From Plasmopara viticola (Eukaryota > Oomycota > Peronosporomycetes > Peronosporales > Peronosporaceae): a stretch of 64,000 nt of DNA. The position numbers and the translations under genes were made by a program. Every line of letters starts with the position of its first letter. Position 1 is the first letter of the stretch. The notes beneath the pieces are model-generated. The model saw only the letters and a program-made list of their open reading frames with translations, had not been told where the DNA came from and searched no databases. The stretch covers positions 236,462 to 300,461 of the forward strand of contig MBPM02000085.1 in assembly GCA_001695595.3 (NCBI GenBank). Reading direction: 5' to 3'. Shown here one piece after another: positions 32,811 to 44,430 of the stretch.

Positions 32811-35800
32811 ATGGACGAGTCTCCAAGACGCAATCCGTCACGTCGTTCGTCTCATTCGCGGAGAAACAGCAATAAAGAGGAACTGCCTACGACACCGACT
32901 GCAGTGCGAGCTGCAGCTCGGGCAGCTTTGAAGCAAGACGAGTCTCGACCAGCTGTGGTACAATTGCTTCGTGAATCCGCCAGGCCCAAGTCGATGTCGA
33001 TTGAAAAAACTTCGAATCAAATTGAACCGCAAACTTTTCTTACTGCTTTGGTACCGGCGAGGCCACATTTTCGGCAGCAAAATGAGCAATTGCGACCTCC
33101 GTCGCCACTCGAGTCATTGCAATCCTCGAATGACTACATCAGCGCATCGAAACCGCCAACACCAGCTACCTACATGGGTATGGAGGCTATCCAGCATTTT
33201 TGGAATCTCTTTCATCGCCAAGAAACGGTGCATCACAATAAAGCTGTGCCACTCATTACGTCACCGAGCATCATGAAGACTCGACCAAAATCTGCTCGTA
33301 CGTCGTACCTCGCAGCAGTGCGCAAGCTTCACCTCATTCCTGAGCCTCTCGGTATCGTACGGCGCCGAATTGTTGACAAAACGACATCGTTTAGTCACGG
33401 CAGCACGTCACAGGAGATTAATCTTAGTAGTTATCAAATAGGAAATGCATACGCTAACGCGTTTAGTGAAGCTTTTTCAGTGCTACCGGGGATTGAGTCA
33501 CTGAACATCTCACACAACCGAATCGAAGATACTGCCGCTGCTAGGTTGATCACGGCAGCCACAACGGCAGAGCTTCAACATTTAAATTTGTCTCACAATG
33601 CATTAGCTTCGGCTTCTTCGAAAGCGCTCGCAGAGTTACTGCGCCACTCACACACACTCACATCGTTGAATCTATCGCATACAGGACTACGCGACCGTCA
33701 AGTGCAACAACTTTGCGACACCCTTTCTTCTAACCAATTTGTGGTGCGTTTGCACTTGTCCGAGAATCGTTTTGGGACAGTGGGAATGTTAGCTATTGCA
33801 CGACTTTTAGAGAAGAACGCACGCATTGAGGAACTCTATTTATCGTGGAATCAAGTTCGAGGTGTTGGTGCGTTAAAGATCGTAGAGGCACTCAAGGATC
33901 ACGCATCTTTGCGTGTGTGTGATTTGTCGTGGAATGCTTTGAGCTCATGTGGCATCAGTCCAAGTGAGAAAGGGGATATGGCTGCTTGCAACAGTGGACT
34001 GTTGCAATCACGAGCGATTGTATCAGCTCTTGCTAACTCACTAGCTTTCAATAAAGTACTAGTGCATCTTGATTTATCTAGCAACCGCCTCGATTTTGAA
34101 GACTGCACGATATTAGCCAAGCAATTGGAAACCAATCATACTCTAATTGGTTTGCATATGAGTGGCAATTGTGCTGTCATGGATTCACGTGGGTTTCTCA
34201 TACCAAAGGCTCAACCTCTTGATAAAGACAGTGGCGGGTCAACGAGACTTCGAGATCAACACAAAGTCGTTTCAATTGCCGTGTTTGAGGAGGTGCATAG
34301 TGACGCGGGATCGGGTGTGTATCCAGCTCATCTAGCACCTATTGCAGATGCATCGTGCTGGTATTGTGGCTTGTGGACGGAACATCGCTTTACGTGGACA
34401 CCTTTAGCCGAACAAGGTCCATTTGCAGGTACCACCGGTCGATTCGACATAACTTTGTCAATGGAGGTTCGATTGCACTTGTCTGTCGACGATTGGACAG
34501 GTGTGGCTATGGAACGACGGGAAAATGATGGCAACGGAATTTCGTTTAGCGCCTTGCGTGTCATTCCTGCGGGTGCTACTGACTACTTTTTCACGGTGGT
34601 TGACACAAAAAGTGGTCCAAGTAGTACTACGAATATGAGCTGTCATTATATAAACTCTCGTCCTAACCGTCCTATACATTACCAACGTGCAAGACCTGCC
34701 CGTAGTTGCACTCTAAGTGACAAGGAAGATGCCGTGGGTGCAGGAGCAAGGCCTGAAAATGTCTTTGGCTTATTGAAGCGGTTGAACGTGCTGCGTTTGA
34801 CTCCACGAGAAGGACGAGACCCGTGCAACACTTTAGTCCCACGCAGCTCGGGAGAGAGCACTGAAAAACGTAGCAAATGGGACATTAACAAAAGTGTCTT
34901 TGCACGTCGAAAGCGCGAGTCGGAATGCCACAATTTTGTAGATACGGACATATTTATCGCGAAAGCTTGTGCTGCTGATTGGAAACAGTGCAAGATCGAT
35001 CGCTTTGTGAAGGATCCTGTACGACGTCGCGAAGTGGAGATGAGTGTCAGTCGTTGGTATCGCACTATATGCAATACTTATAGACGCTATTGTGGACACA
35101 ATATTTTGTCGAATCTGGCCCCATTAGGCTCCTTGACGCCACCCGCGATCGTTCAATTACAGAATGATATGACGTGTGTTCCGTGGTCAGGCTACACTGA
35201 ATTTTTATCCCAAGCAAAAATATTGGATGAAACTTCAGAATTTTGCTCGCTTCCTGACCTGGAAAATGTGTTTGTGGCAGCAAATCTTGAACTCACGCAA
35301 TTGGCAAAAGAAAAAGATAATCCGGATCGGAGTCTCACTCGATTTGAATTTCTGGAATGCATTATTCGAATTGCCACAATTAAATATTACAAAAGTATGT
35401 TTGAATTTGCAGACCGGAACGAGGATCTAACTTTTTATTGTACACTGTTGCCTGCAGGTAATGTGTGTGATACGCCTGCAAAAGCCGTCGAAAAGTTGAT
35501 GCAGGAGAATCTACAACTTGTGGTCTTGGAAGACGCTAATGACTTTCGCTCTCGATTTTTTTATACAGAAGAAGTTAGCGAAGTGTTTGCGGAGCACACG
35601 TCACGGGTACATTGTTCCTATAACTTGATTTATCTAAACGTTGCAATGCTAATAGCAGTTGTGTTTGATTAGCTACAAGAGCTGTACGACGCAAATATGG
35701 GCAGATACTGCAAGCCAGGCGAAAAGAAAGGAATGTGCTTGGTCGAATTTTTATTATTGTTGTAAGTGGTGTTAATTAACTAGTGTGTATGGCGGCAATT

Positions 35801-36308
35801 AAATTGTGCTTTATCTGTCATTACATAATTACACAGAGAGAAGTATCAGATATTTTCCGATTCCTTTCGAATCCGCGATGTGAGAGACCCGTTTTTGGCT
35901 TGCAAACTAGTGGTGCTGGATGAAATGGCTACTTTGGGTCACAAGAAACTTTATTTCACCGACTTTATGGAGATCATTTTACGCATCAGTGTATTACGTT
36001 ACCCACCTCAAAGTTTTGAAAAAGACGGGGTAGCTTGCAGCTTACAAAAGTTGTTGACCGACCATTTTTATAAACATGATGCGCCACTGGATCGATTACG
36101 TAATGGATTCGATCAAACACTAGTCAAAGATCGTCTTGAAGCCTTTGCTAATGTGAACAACCCGCAAAAAAATTCCCCCCAAGCTGTTTCGACATCGAAT
36201 CGTCGAAATCGTGTGGCAGGATACTCTGCTGGACGCTTTGAGCGAACACATATTACGGACGAGATTGTGTCGAATTCAGATGAAGGCAGTGAAATGGACG
36301 ATATTTAG
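32811..36308 (+). CDS. Large leucine-rich-repeat protein, three exons
   Basis: Proposed exons are 32,811-35,606, 35,673-35,761 and 35,837-36,308, with GT..AG introns of 66 and 75 bp; the joins keep frame and give about 1,118 residues. The start is the first ATG (MDESPRRNPSRR). Residues about 1-190 are basic, Ser/Pro-rich and probably disordered. Residues about 200-450 carry around eight ribonuclease-inhibitor-type repeats (LQHLNLSHNALASASSKALA, LTSLNLSHTGLRDRQVQQL, IEELYLSWNQVRGVGALKIV), likely a binding surface. Residues about 730-1,080 hold two related helical units, the first with SLTRFEFLECIIRIATIKYY, the second with LYFTDFMEIILRISVLRY, which resemble degenerate EF-hand domains without clear calcium loops. 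No signal peptide or membrane helix is seen, so it is probably intracellular. The partner is unknown. Confidence 0.85.
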
Positions 36309-37237
36309 CCTCACAATCGGAACGAAGGTTGTTTACAAAAAATTTTTGTCATTCGCTGCGCTTAAAAGCTTTGATTTTGCTCATTATTAAAGAAAACACG
36401 AGTAGAAAGCAAATAAAGGAGCAAAGTGTCGGTTCGAAAAGTTTCAGAATTGGCCATCAGTTACAACAGTGTGTGATATGGAAGGCGACATGTCGTTTCA
36501 TTTTGCTGGGAACGTGCTAATAAAGCTGGCTCCTGAAATGATATGGTGAAAGGTCCAGTGGCACGTAAAAAGTTGCGGAAGTGAATAGGGCACCAGCAGC
36601 TCCATTTTTTAACAACTAGAAAGCGGCGGTGAATGGGTGCTTTGAAGCCTTTGATCATATGAAGTGAAAAAGGCAAAATTGTATACCGTATTGGGTCACA
36701 CAATCATTATTTCTGCGATGAGAGACGATGGGATGTCATTTCCATTATGATGTAATGGCCCGCCGTAGAAAAAAATGGTCTTACAGGTTTCTATGCAGTA
36801 ACGATCGAAAAAGGATTTTCCGACCTTTTCTCTCTACTTGGCTGAAACCGCAATGTACAACATTACCAGACGTTCTGTAAAAGACATCGAAGTTTAAAGC
36901 CCACACACTAGATATTGTTTGCCCGCACGGTCGGGAAGTATAATAGAGTACACTTGAATTCTGGATTTGTCCCCTTTATGCTTCTAGTCGGCACGAAAGG
37001 TGAAAAAAAATTCGCTTTAGTGCTATAAAACGAATCACATTCTGCTGCGTTTTCGTGTCACGGCTGCAGCTGACACTTTGCCATCGCCTCATCTTTTTTT
37101 TCGTTACGCTTGCGACCCAGCTTTCGAATTTTTCGTAAAAGACATGTGTACAACACGGCTTAAAGGTCGCCACTTTTTAATTCGCAAGACTTTGCTAGCA
37201 TTTCTTCAAAAGAGTAAATTTCAAGCAAAGAAATCAA
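36309..37237. other. Intergenic region before the first GH17 gene
   Basis: About 930 bp with no credible gene on either strand. It must contain the end of the LRR transcript and the promoter of the GH17 gene. The stretch CGCCTCATCTTTTTTTTCG at about 37,084-37,102, some 140 bp before the start codon, is loosely like an oomycete core promoter (GCTCATT-like initiator and a following pyrimidine-rich element). The match is weak. Confidence 0.35.
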
Positions 37238-38329
37238 ATGCTATCCTCCAAACTCCTCGTTGCCGCTGCATCTATCACGTTGATGCTGTCAGGCAAAAAA
37301 GCGGCGGGACAGAATTTTTGTATCCATGGCATCAATTATAGCCCTCGTATTGGACCTGACTGGGTTTCAATGGACCAGCGTTGCAAGAGTTCTGCTAGTG
37401 TTCAGGAAGATATGAACACTCTCGCCAAAGTCACAGGATCCATCCGCTTGTTTGGACTCGGGGACTGCGACCAAAGCTCGACTGTGGTGCCTGCAGCAAT
37501 TAATGCTGGTTTAAGCGTCTCCTTAGGCCTCTGGGTGAGCGGTGACGACGCAGTCTTTGAGTCTGAGCTCTTAAAGCTCAACACATTGATTCAGCAAAAC
37601 GTTGATTTCTTTACAAGTGGAAATATTGTCGACATTCATGTGGGTAGCGAAGCCATTTATCGGAATGATGTCTCGGCTGCAGAAAACATTGCGGATCTTC
37701 AGCGTGTCAAGACTTTGCTTACGACGTACAATCTGAAAGTGCCTGTAACGATTGCCGAGATTGGTGATGTGTACCTGACACACCCAGAGCTCATCGACGC
37801 AGTGGATTTTGTACAGGCAAACGGATTTCCCTTCTGGGAAAAGATCGCTGTTGAGAACGCCGTCAGTTACTTTGCATCAAGAATGGAACCGTTGTATCAG
37901 CGCGCAATAGCCAGTGACAAGAAGATGGTGATTGGAGAGACCGGTTGGGCGTCAGATGGGTATAGTCCTAAGTCGTCAGAAGCTTCGCCGTCGAAGGCCG
38001 CTCGCTACTTCTACGACTTTTATCACATGGCTAAACAACAGAATCTTGAATTCTTCTATTTTGAGGCCTTTGATGAAAAATGGAAAAGAATTTCTAACAA
38101 TGACACTGTTGAGGGACACTTTGGACTATTCTACGAGGATCGGACGCTGAAATCTGAAATTGCTGAGCTTACACTTGGCTCAACCTGCACAATTGGTAGC
38201 AGCGAGGAGGTCGTTGACTCTAGCGCTAGCAACTCAATCTCCGGTACAGGTCCATACCAATCTGGCAAACCAAGTCTTAACGAGTCGACAACATCGGCTG
38301 AACACGAAGAGTGCCAAACAAGCATGTAA
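37238..38329 (+). CDS. Secreted glycoside hydrolase family 17 (beta-1,3-glucanase or transglucosylase)
   Basis: Single exon, 363 residues. GH17 enzymes cut or remodel beta-1,3-glucan by a retaining mechanism. A signal peptide is likely (about residues 1-24, LLVAAASITLMLSG), so the protein is secreted. Family landmarks in order: GINYSPRIGPDW near residue 31, IRLFGLGDCDQ near 69, the acid/base glutamate in VDIHVGSEAIYR (Glu138), TIAEIGDVY near 171, and the nucleophile in VIGETGWASDG (Glu234). The family pattern usually has GWP after the nucleophile; here it is GWA. The tail after about residue 310 is Ser/Thr-rich and has no hydrophobic end, so no GPI anchor is evident. The layout resembles fungal Bgl2-type proteins. 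A paralogue lies 2.4 kb downstream on the same strand. It may act on the organism's own wall or on plant callose. Confidence 0.9.
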   Translation: MLSSKLLVAAASITLMLSGKKAAGQNFCIHGINYSPRIGPDWVSMDQRCKSSASVQEDMNTLAKVTGSIRLFGLGDCDQSSTVVPAAINAGLSVSLGLWVSGDDAVFESELLKLNTLIQQNVDFFTSGNIVDIHVGSEAIYRNDVSAAENIADLQRVKTLLTTYNLKVPVTIAEIGDVYLTHPELIDAVDFVQANGFPFWEKIAVENAVSYFASRMEPLYQRAIASDKKMVIGETGWASDGYSPKSSEASPSKAARYFYDFYHMAKQQNLEFFYFEAFDEKWKRISNNDTVEGHFGLFYEDRTLKSEIAELTLGSTCTIGSSEEVVDSSASNSISGTGPYQSGKPSLNESTTSAEHEECQTSM

Positions 38330-38616
38330 AAGGGACGTATGGGAGTGCCGCTTTTGTCAGGATGGTTTGATTGTATACGTAGGCCAAAAAGGATAAGTGA
38401 TTTTTCATTGATTTACTGCGCACGCTGGAATTATCATATTTATGCATGCGCGCTATCTCCAGAATTTTCATTCATTAAGAAAGCCAAGTAAACAGTTAAG
38501 GGCGAGATACTCAGAAGAGGCTAGCAGTAGTCCGTATCCTACGGTCTATTTTACAGCGTAAGGCTTGTTCACAACAGGCGGCATATAGTAGCAAACAGTG
38601 CAATAAACAAAAATGT

Positions 38617-38858
38617 ATTGTATTACGTTATCGCGTTGCCAAGTTATGCACGTGCCAGGTTCAGTCTGGCTAGTCCACGGCATAGAGTGGTGTCCGCATA
38701 CGTCGGGTCTCGTTCGGCGGGCAAAGCAGCCAGCACCGAGGTCGTGAGGGTCTTCCATTATTAGTTTAGCTCTGACTTGATAAGAGCCCAGGCGACGCCC
38801 TGGTGCTGGAGACCGTCGCGTCGAGGGTGAGACTCGTTAGAGACCTCCAAATGCCCGA
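38617..38858 (-). repeat. Inverted repeat, left arm
   Basis: This 242-bp arm is the reverse complement of 39,774-40,012 with a modest number of differences. Both arms share a reading NESHPRRDGLQHQG / NEPHPRRDGLHHQG, then a lysine-serine-glutamate segment and ERDPTYADTTLCRGLARL, so they probably come from one coding fragment of an unknown mobile element or gene. In this arm the frame is broken by stops after IKSELN. Confidence 0.75.
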
Positions 38859-39773
38859 GAGCACCTGCCCGAAGCGCGCGAGCATTTAGCCCCCGCGCTT
38901 GGAAGGAGGGAGTCACCCCAACCTTTATCGAAGAACAAAAATGTAGTGAATACATTAATCATTTACGTGCAAGAAATTCCTGTACGATATAGCAACACTG
39001 ACATTGCATCCCTAGGATGTCGTTTTGGAGGTCATTCAGCAAATCATTTAAGAGCGACAGTACATGTACTGGTCATTGTTGCGCCTGCACCACGCAATTA
39101 TATGTCAATAGAAAACACAGTACGGCAGAAACGGTAACTTAAGCGAAAGATCTTGAGTTCCTTTAAAATGTGCAGATGTAAAGCAAAACACGGGCATATT
39201 TTTAATCGGCGGATCGGCTGTCGAATGTTTAAGCGATCGTTGCATTATCGGAGACTATTTAGTATCGAAAAAACCAGTCGACCAGGAAAATTTCCTATGC
39301 TTAATTGACTATAAGAGACATCGAAGTTTTTTCTCTCGCGGTTTGACGAATAAAGGATGGCACTTTGATACTCACATTATGACCAATACAAAACATTACG
39401 AGGGTTCATGACGGAGACAACCATAAGCGTAATTTTGTCACACACAGCGGCACAAACTCGACATGTGTGCAGCATTCTGTTTTTCAGGTGGAATGCACCG
39501 ACATGATCTTATGCGTCTGCAAACTACCAAGCAGTAGGGGCCTAAACCGTCATCTAAAGAGGGTGTCATAGTAAGTGCTTTTTGATGATAATTAAACATA
39601 CATGATCAAGCATTCGAAGTAGACCTTTTTTTACTTGAGCTCAATTAGAGCTCCATTATAATCCTATATTTAATTCTACCACATTTACATATGTCTTATA
39701 CGATCGACTTTGTAAGTATTATACATTTGATCCATGTTGTGCAGGCACTGATGTATTTCGAGCTTTCTGTAAA

Positions 39774-40012
39774 TCGGGCATCTGCAGGTCTCTAACGAGC
39801 CTCACCCTCGACGCGACGGTCTCCACCACCAGGGCGCCACCTGGGCTCTTACCAAGTCAGAGCTAAACAAAATAATGGAAGACCCTCACGATCTCGGTGC
39901 TGCACTGCCCGCCGAACGAGACCCGACGTATGCGGACACCACTCTATGCCGTGGACTAGCCAGATTGAGCCTAGCACGTGCATAACTTGGCAACGCGATA
40001 ACGTAATACAAT
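39774..40012 (+). repeat. Inverted repeat, right arm
   Basis: Reverse complement of 38,617-38,858. Here the frame stays open from NEPHPRRDGLHHQG through MEDPHDLGAALPAERDPTYA to a stop at about 39,983. The arms are 915 bp apart. I do not recognise the family. Confidence 0.75.
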
Positions 40013-40742
40013 AATACAACGCCCCGTCTTCGAATTTAGACAGCGACCCGTTGCCCACACCTAACACTGAACGCATTCACACGCAAGTAGTTTCCAACGT
40101 TTTTGGTCATACTTGCAGCTTTTTATCTCTCTAAGGATAGGGTCAGTCAGCAACCTAGGTACATTCGCAAATAGGCAATTCGAACCACTAGAAACAATTC
40201 TATAGAAAGAAAAGTGCTTGTCCACTGGCAAGACACCCACACTCAACTCCCCAACCTCCCCTCTAACGTTCAGTTGTAAAATCAGGATTCGATTAATTTT
40301 CATCGCAATCATCGCTATTATAAAAAAGCGTAGCAACCTATAAGAACATCACATAAAATGCATACGAAAACTATGACACATGTCGGTCCATTTATGACTT
40401 TCAAGAATCGAGCGATGAGCATTGGACATGGTGCCCATTCATTTTCGGCTTGTTTTTCTAGAACAAGGCTAAGCTGCTATCTTATTTTTTTTCTCGTGTC
40501 ACTTTGTAGGGTACGAGGATCTAGTAACATTCTATATATTCAATTTATACACGGGATTTTGTTCAAACGAGCGAAATATATTAGTAAAACGTCCTGTTGT
40601 CCAACATTACCTACAATCCAGACGGTCTCGGCGCACAGTTGCCACCTTATCCCGATGTGAGCTTCGGCTTGGCATGTCCGCAAAGTCGAATGACCATTTT
40701 TCAATTTCCTTCTTCCTCACTTCGAGCCTCGATCACAAAAGA

Positions 40743-41963
40743 ATGGTGAACGTCCTGTGTGCGACGTCCTACGTGGTAATCCTAGCCTCTGCCGTTGGTT
40801 CTGCTGATGCCAGTCTGTTTAAGTGCTCGGGTATCAATTACAACATTCGTGCTGGCCCAGATTGGGCCACGGCTGACGAGAAATGCAAATCCTTTTCACA
40901 AATTTCCACCGAACTGGCAACACTCAAGAGCGTCACCGATACCATTCGCTTATATTCGCTAACAGACTGCAACCAGGGCACCGTAGTGGTGCCTGCTGCC
41001 ATTGAGGCTGGTCTTAGGATCGAGTTGGGCATATGGGTGGACGCCCTTGCATCTAGCTTTGAGGCGGAAAAGGAAGCATTCCGAACATTGCTAGAAACGG
41101 GACTTGTCCATAGTGACAACGTGGTGGGCATCCACGTGGGCAGCGAAGCTGTTTACCGTGGCGAGATTACGGTTGAAGTTGCCATTTCGAACCTGAAAGA
41201 GATTCGCACGCTCTGTGAGGCCAACTCGGGTGCTGCCAATATTTCACTTACTATCGCCGAAATCGGGGATACGTACATGGCGTACCCATCTCTGATCGAG
41301 GCTGTGGACTACGTGTCGGCTAACTACTTTCCATTTTGGGAGAGCGTTGATATTGACGACGCTGTCGACTCCTTTTACGAACGCTTTTCGGTGCTTGTAG
41401 AAAACGCTAATACCTACAACAAAAAGGTCATCGTGGGTGAAACTGGCTGGGCCTCCGCGGGAATGAACACTGATGCTAGTCTTGCTACGGCCACAAATGC
41501 CGCCAAGTTCTTTTACGACTTTTACACGCTCGCTTTGAAGAAGAACATCAGTTACTTCTACTTTGCAGCCTTTGACGAGCCCTGGAAACTTGCCACGTTA
41601 GAGGCCAATGAGACGGTGGAAGCGTATTTTGGTCTCTTCACACAAAAGGGTCAACTCAAGGACACCATTTCGGCTACGTTCAATAATACGATATCCTCTT
41701 TGAATACAGTTTCGACCGCTGCAGCGAGTCAAGATCATAGCCACTTTTTCACATATGATAGCGCCAATGGCACCAATGTTCTCCCATCGGACAACGCCAT
41801 ATCGCGTGCCACAACAAGCACCACTAATATGCAAAGCGAGAAAATATCGGACGTGGTCGATTCCTCGAGCATCAAATCTACGTCGGCGAATGTTTTGGAC
41901 GATGGGTCAATTTCAACACCGATTGCGCAGACGACTTTGCCGCACAAGAACTGCGCCATGTAA
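40743..41963 (+). CDS. Secreted glycoside hydrolase family 17, second copy
   Basis: Single exon, 406 residues from the ATG at 40,743. An in-frame ATG at 40,674 would add 23 residues, but the sequence from 40,743 (MVNVLCATSYVVILASAVGS) makes a good signal peptide at the proper place, so the later start is preferred. The GH17 landmarks match the upstream paralogue in order: GINYNIRAGPDW, IRLYSLTDCNQ, the acid/base glutamate in VGIHVGSEAVYR (Glu135), TIAEIGDTY, and the nucleophile in VIVGETGWASAG (Glu233), again with GWA in place of GWP. Near FYFAAFDEPWK the C-terminal side of the barrel is conserved. The tail after about residue 315 is Ser/Thr-rich, about 90 residues long, with no hydrophobic end, so it is probably O-glycosylated and soluble. 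This is the last gene before the satellite array. Confidence 0.9.
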   Translation: MVNVLCATSYVVILASAVGSADASLFKCSGINYNIRAGPDWATADEKCKSFSQISTELATLKSVTDTIRLYSLTDCNQGTVVVPAAIEAGLRIELGIWVDALASSFEAEKEAFRTLLETGLVHSDNVVGIHVGSEAVYRGEITVEVAISNLKEIRTLCEANSGAANISLTIAEIGDTYMAYPSLIEAVDYVSANYFPFWESVDIDDAVDSFYERFSVLVENANTYNKKVIVGETGWASAGMNTDASLATATNAAKFFYDFYTLALKKNISYFYFAAFDEPWKLATLEANETVEAYFGLFTQKGQLKDTISATFNNTISSLNTVSTAAASQDHSHFFTYDSANGTNVLPSDNAISRATTSTTNMQSEKISDVVDSSSIKSTSANVLDDGSISTPIAQTTLPHKNCAM

Positions 41964-42730
41964 CCTTTAGCGTCAGCCTTAAACACTTAATTCTGCATAT
42001 GAATTGAATTGGTAAGCCCCCTCCGTGTGTAGATATCCTCTTGGTACAATCTTTGTGCGACGCCAAAACCATAGTACTAATGCAATTTCCTGTAATGGTA
42101 CTAGTTTTAATACACAACGTGAAACAATATTAGCCTTGTGGTCATGACTTTCTTCTACGAATGACTTTTGGACTCCTTGAGTTCACGTAAGTCATCCCCC
42201 CCCCGGATACTTCTGTCAATTAAATTTATCTGATGTGACTTGCGCTTGTCAAAGCTCCTACAATAAATCAAGTGAGCCTCAAAGGTCTACTTTAGCTGCA
42301 TACATCGTCGTCTGAACTAGTGTATCGCTGGGGTCTGATCCAGACATCATCTGTACGACACGAGCCAAGTTCACAGCATGCAGCATACAGGTGTAAGTAC
42401 ACTACACCGTTGGGTGATGAATCCATCACTCAAAAAGCACTCTCGCGCCGCGTGCGTCGGCCACTTTCTGTTCGAAGTGAGTTAGACCAAGCGTTAAAGT
42501 CGACTACGACTCAATAACCTTGGCTTCAGGGACTGAAGAGAGTGAGTGTTTTCCTAAAGAAATCGAACTCTGCTCGCGAGGTACAATACCTCAACTACGA
42601 CGGCTTACCCACCTGGGGTAAACTTAGGTATCATTGATGCAAAGCGTTCTGTCGCGGCCATGCTTCCTTGCAGCTCGCCAGAAAAAAGGAGCTTCATAGT
42701 GTTGTCTAAGGATTTTGAAAAGCACTTCTG
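41964..42730. other. Intergenic region between GH17 and the satellite
   Basis: No gene is recognised. A plus-strand frame at 42,320-42,517 has no known domain and no supporting context. The region ends where the first recognisable satellite monomer starts (TTGTTGTGTCTCTATTGC near 42,750). Confidence 0.4.
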
Positions 42731-44430
42731 GTGAAATTGTTCATACGCATTGTTGTGTCTCTATTGCATCTGTGCACGTCTAAAGTTATAGAAACGACGT
42801 ATCCTCGGTCTGTCAGCGACTCAGTGCCTCAGAGATTGATTATACACTTATTTTGGCTCTTTTACGCCTGTGAACATCTACTGTGTGATAGAACGGACGT
42901 GTCTGTAGTTGTACATCATCTCAGCGCTCCAAACGAGTTAATATAGGTTTAGCTGCAACTCTAATGCGTTTGTGCACGTCCAGAGTGAAAGAATGGACGT
43001 ATCGGTGGTCGAACACCATCTCGGCGCTTCAATAAGAGTGTTTATACGCATTGTTGTGACCCTATTGCGTCTGGGCATGTCTAGAATGACAGAAAGGACG
43101 TATGCTCGGTCTTTTAGCGTCTCAGCGCTTACGAGAGTGATTATACGCTTTGTTTTGGCTATATTGTGCCTGTGCACGTTCAGAGTGTAAAGAAAGACGT
43201 ATATGTCATCCCAGCACTCCAAAATAAGCTTATTGACGACTCGAATGCGTATGTGAATGTCTAAATAGATTAAAAGGACGTATATGTGGCCGTACATCAT
43301 CTCTGCGCTACTAAAGAGTTATTATACGCGCGGTTGCGGCTCTAATGTATATCTGCAGGTCCAGAATGACAGAAAGGACATATGTGCGGCTGTACAGCAT
43401 TCCAGCGCTTTGAGAGCGTGTTTATACGGATTGTTGTGGCTCTATTGCGTTTGTGCACGTCTCGAACGATAGAAAGGACGTACCTTGGTCCTTCACCGTA
43501 TTGGCGCTATTGCGGCTGTGCACGTCTATCATGATTGAAAGGATGTACCTGTAGTGGTACGTCGTCCTACCGCTCGAAAAGAGTCGTCATAGGCCTAGTT
43601 GCGGCTCTAATGCGTTTGTGGATATCTAAATAGATCTGGATGTCTAAATAGATCGAAAGGACGTATATGTCACCGAAATTATCTCAGCTCTTTCAAGAGT
43701 TACTAAACGCTCGGTCGCGGCTCTATTTGATCTTTGCACGTCTAGAATTACCCGAAAGGACGTACCCGTGGTTTTACAGCATACCAGCGCTTTAAAGTGT
43801 GTTTCTTCGCATTGTTGTGGCTGTGCAAGTCTAGAGTGAGAAGAAGAACGTAACTTCAGTCCTTCAGCGTCTCGGTGCTTTCAAGAGTGATTATACGCTT
43901 CGATTTAGCTCAACTGCGCCTTGGCACGTCTAGAATGATAGAAAAAACGTATCGTGGCTTTTAAGCGTCTCAGCGCTTCCGAGAGTGATTATACGCTTTG
44001 TTTTGACCCTTTTGCGCCTGAGCACGTCAAGAATGGAAGAAAATATCTATTTTTTGGTCGTACGTCATCTCAGCCTTCCACAAGAGTCATTACAGGCTTA
44101 ATTGCGGCTCTTGTGGATGTCTAAATAGATCAAAATGATGTATCTTTGGTTGTACCAGCGCTTCAAAAAAGTGTATTTACGAATTCTTGCGCTCTATTGC
44201 TTCTGTGCACGTCTAGAATGATATAAAGAACGTATCCTCTGTCCTTAAGTATTTTAGTGCTTTCGAGAGTAGTTAAACGCTTCGTTTTGGCTTTATTGCG
44301 CTTGTGCACGTCTAGAATGATTATTAGGATGTATCTGTGGTCGTACGTCATCCCAGACCTCCAGAAGCATCATTTTGAGCTATGTTGCGACACTAATGCG
44401 TCTATGCATGTCTGAATAGATCAAAAGGGT
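42731..44430. repeat. Satellite, diverged single-monomer flank (period about 100 bp)
   Basis: About 17 imperfect copies of a monomer of roughly 100 bp. A typical copy contains a TTATACGC start, a GGCTCTATTGCG segment, GTGCACGTCTAGAATGA, GAAAGGACGTATC and TCTCAGCGCTTC. Neighbouring copies differ strongly, several have insertions or deletions (for example a duplicated ATCTAAATAGATC near 43,620-43,650), and no multi-monomer order is visible. This is the pattern expected at the old edge of a satellite array. Short open frames here are by-products of the repeat. Confidence 0.85.

Larger units (their letters stand above)
38330..40742. other. Intergenic region between the two GH17 genes
   Basis: About 2.4 kb without an intact gene. 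It contains the two inverted-repeat arms described separately. Between the arms (38,859-39,773) the sequence is AT-rich, with no frame or element recognised. The last 730 bp before the second GH17 gene hold its promoter. The stretch GCCCATTCATTTTCGGC near 40,432-40,448 is a weak candidate for an oomycete initiator. Confidence 0.4.

Noticed and set aside
40674..40742. Upstream ATG of the second GH17 gene as the real start
   Set aside because: The extra 23 residues are polar and would bury the signal peptide; the ATG at 40,743 puts a good signal peptide at the N-terminus, as in the paralogue.
37238..41963. RXLR or CRN effector genes
   Set aside because: The two secreted proteins have no RXLR or LFLAK motif after the signal peptide and are clear GH17 enzymes; no other secreted frame in the window carries such motifs.
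42320..42517. Open frame of 65 codons downstream of the second GH17 gene
   Set aside because: No domain, no paralogue in the window and no splice or promoter support; it is probably chance.
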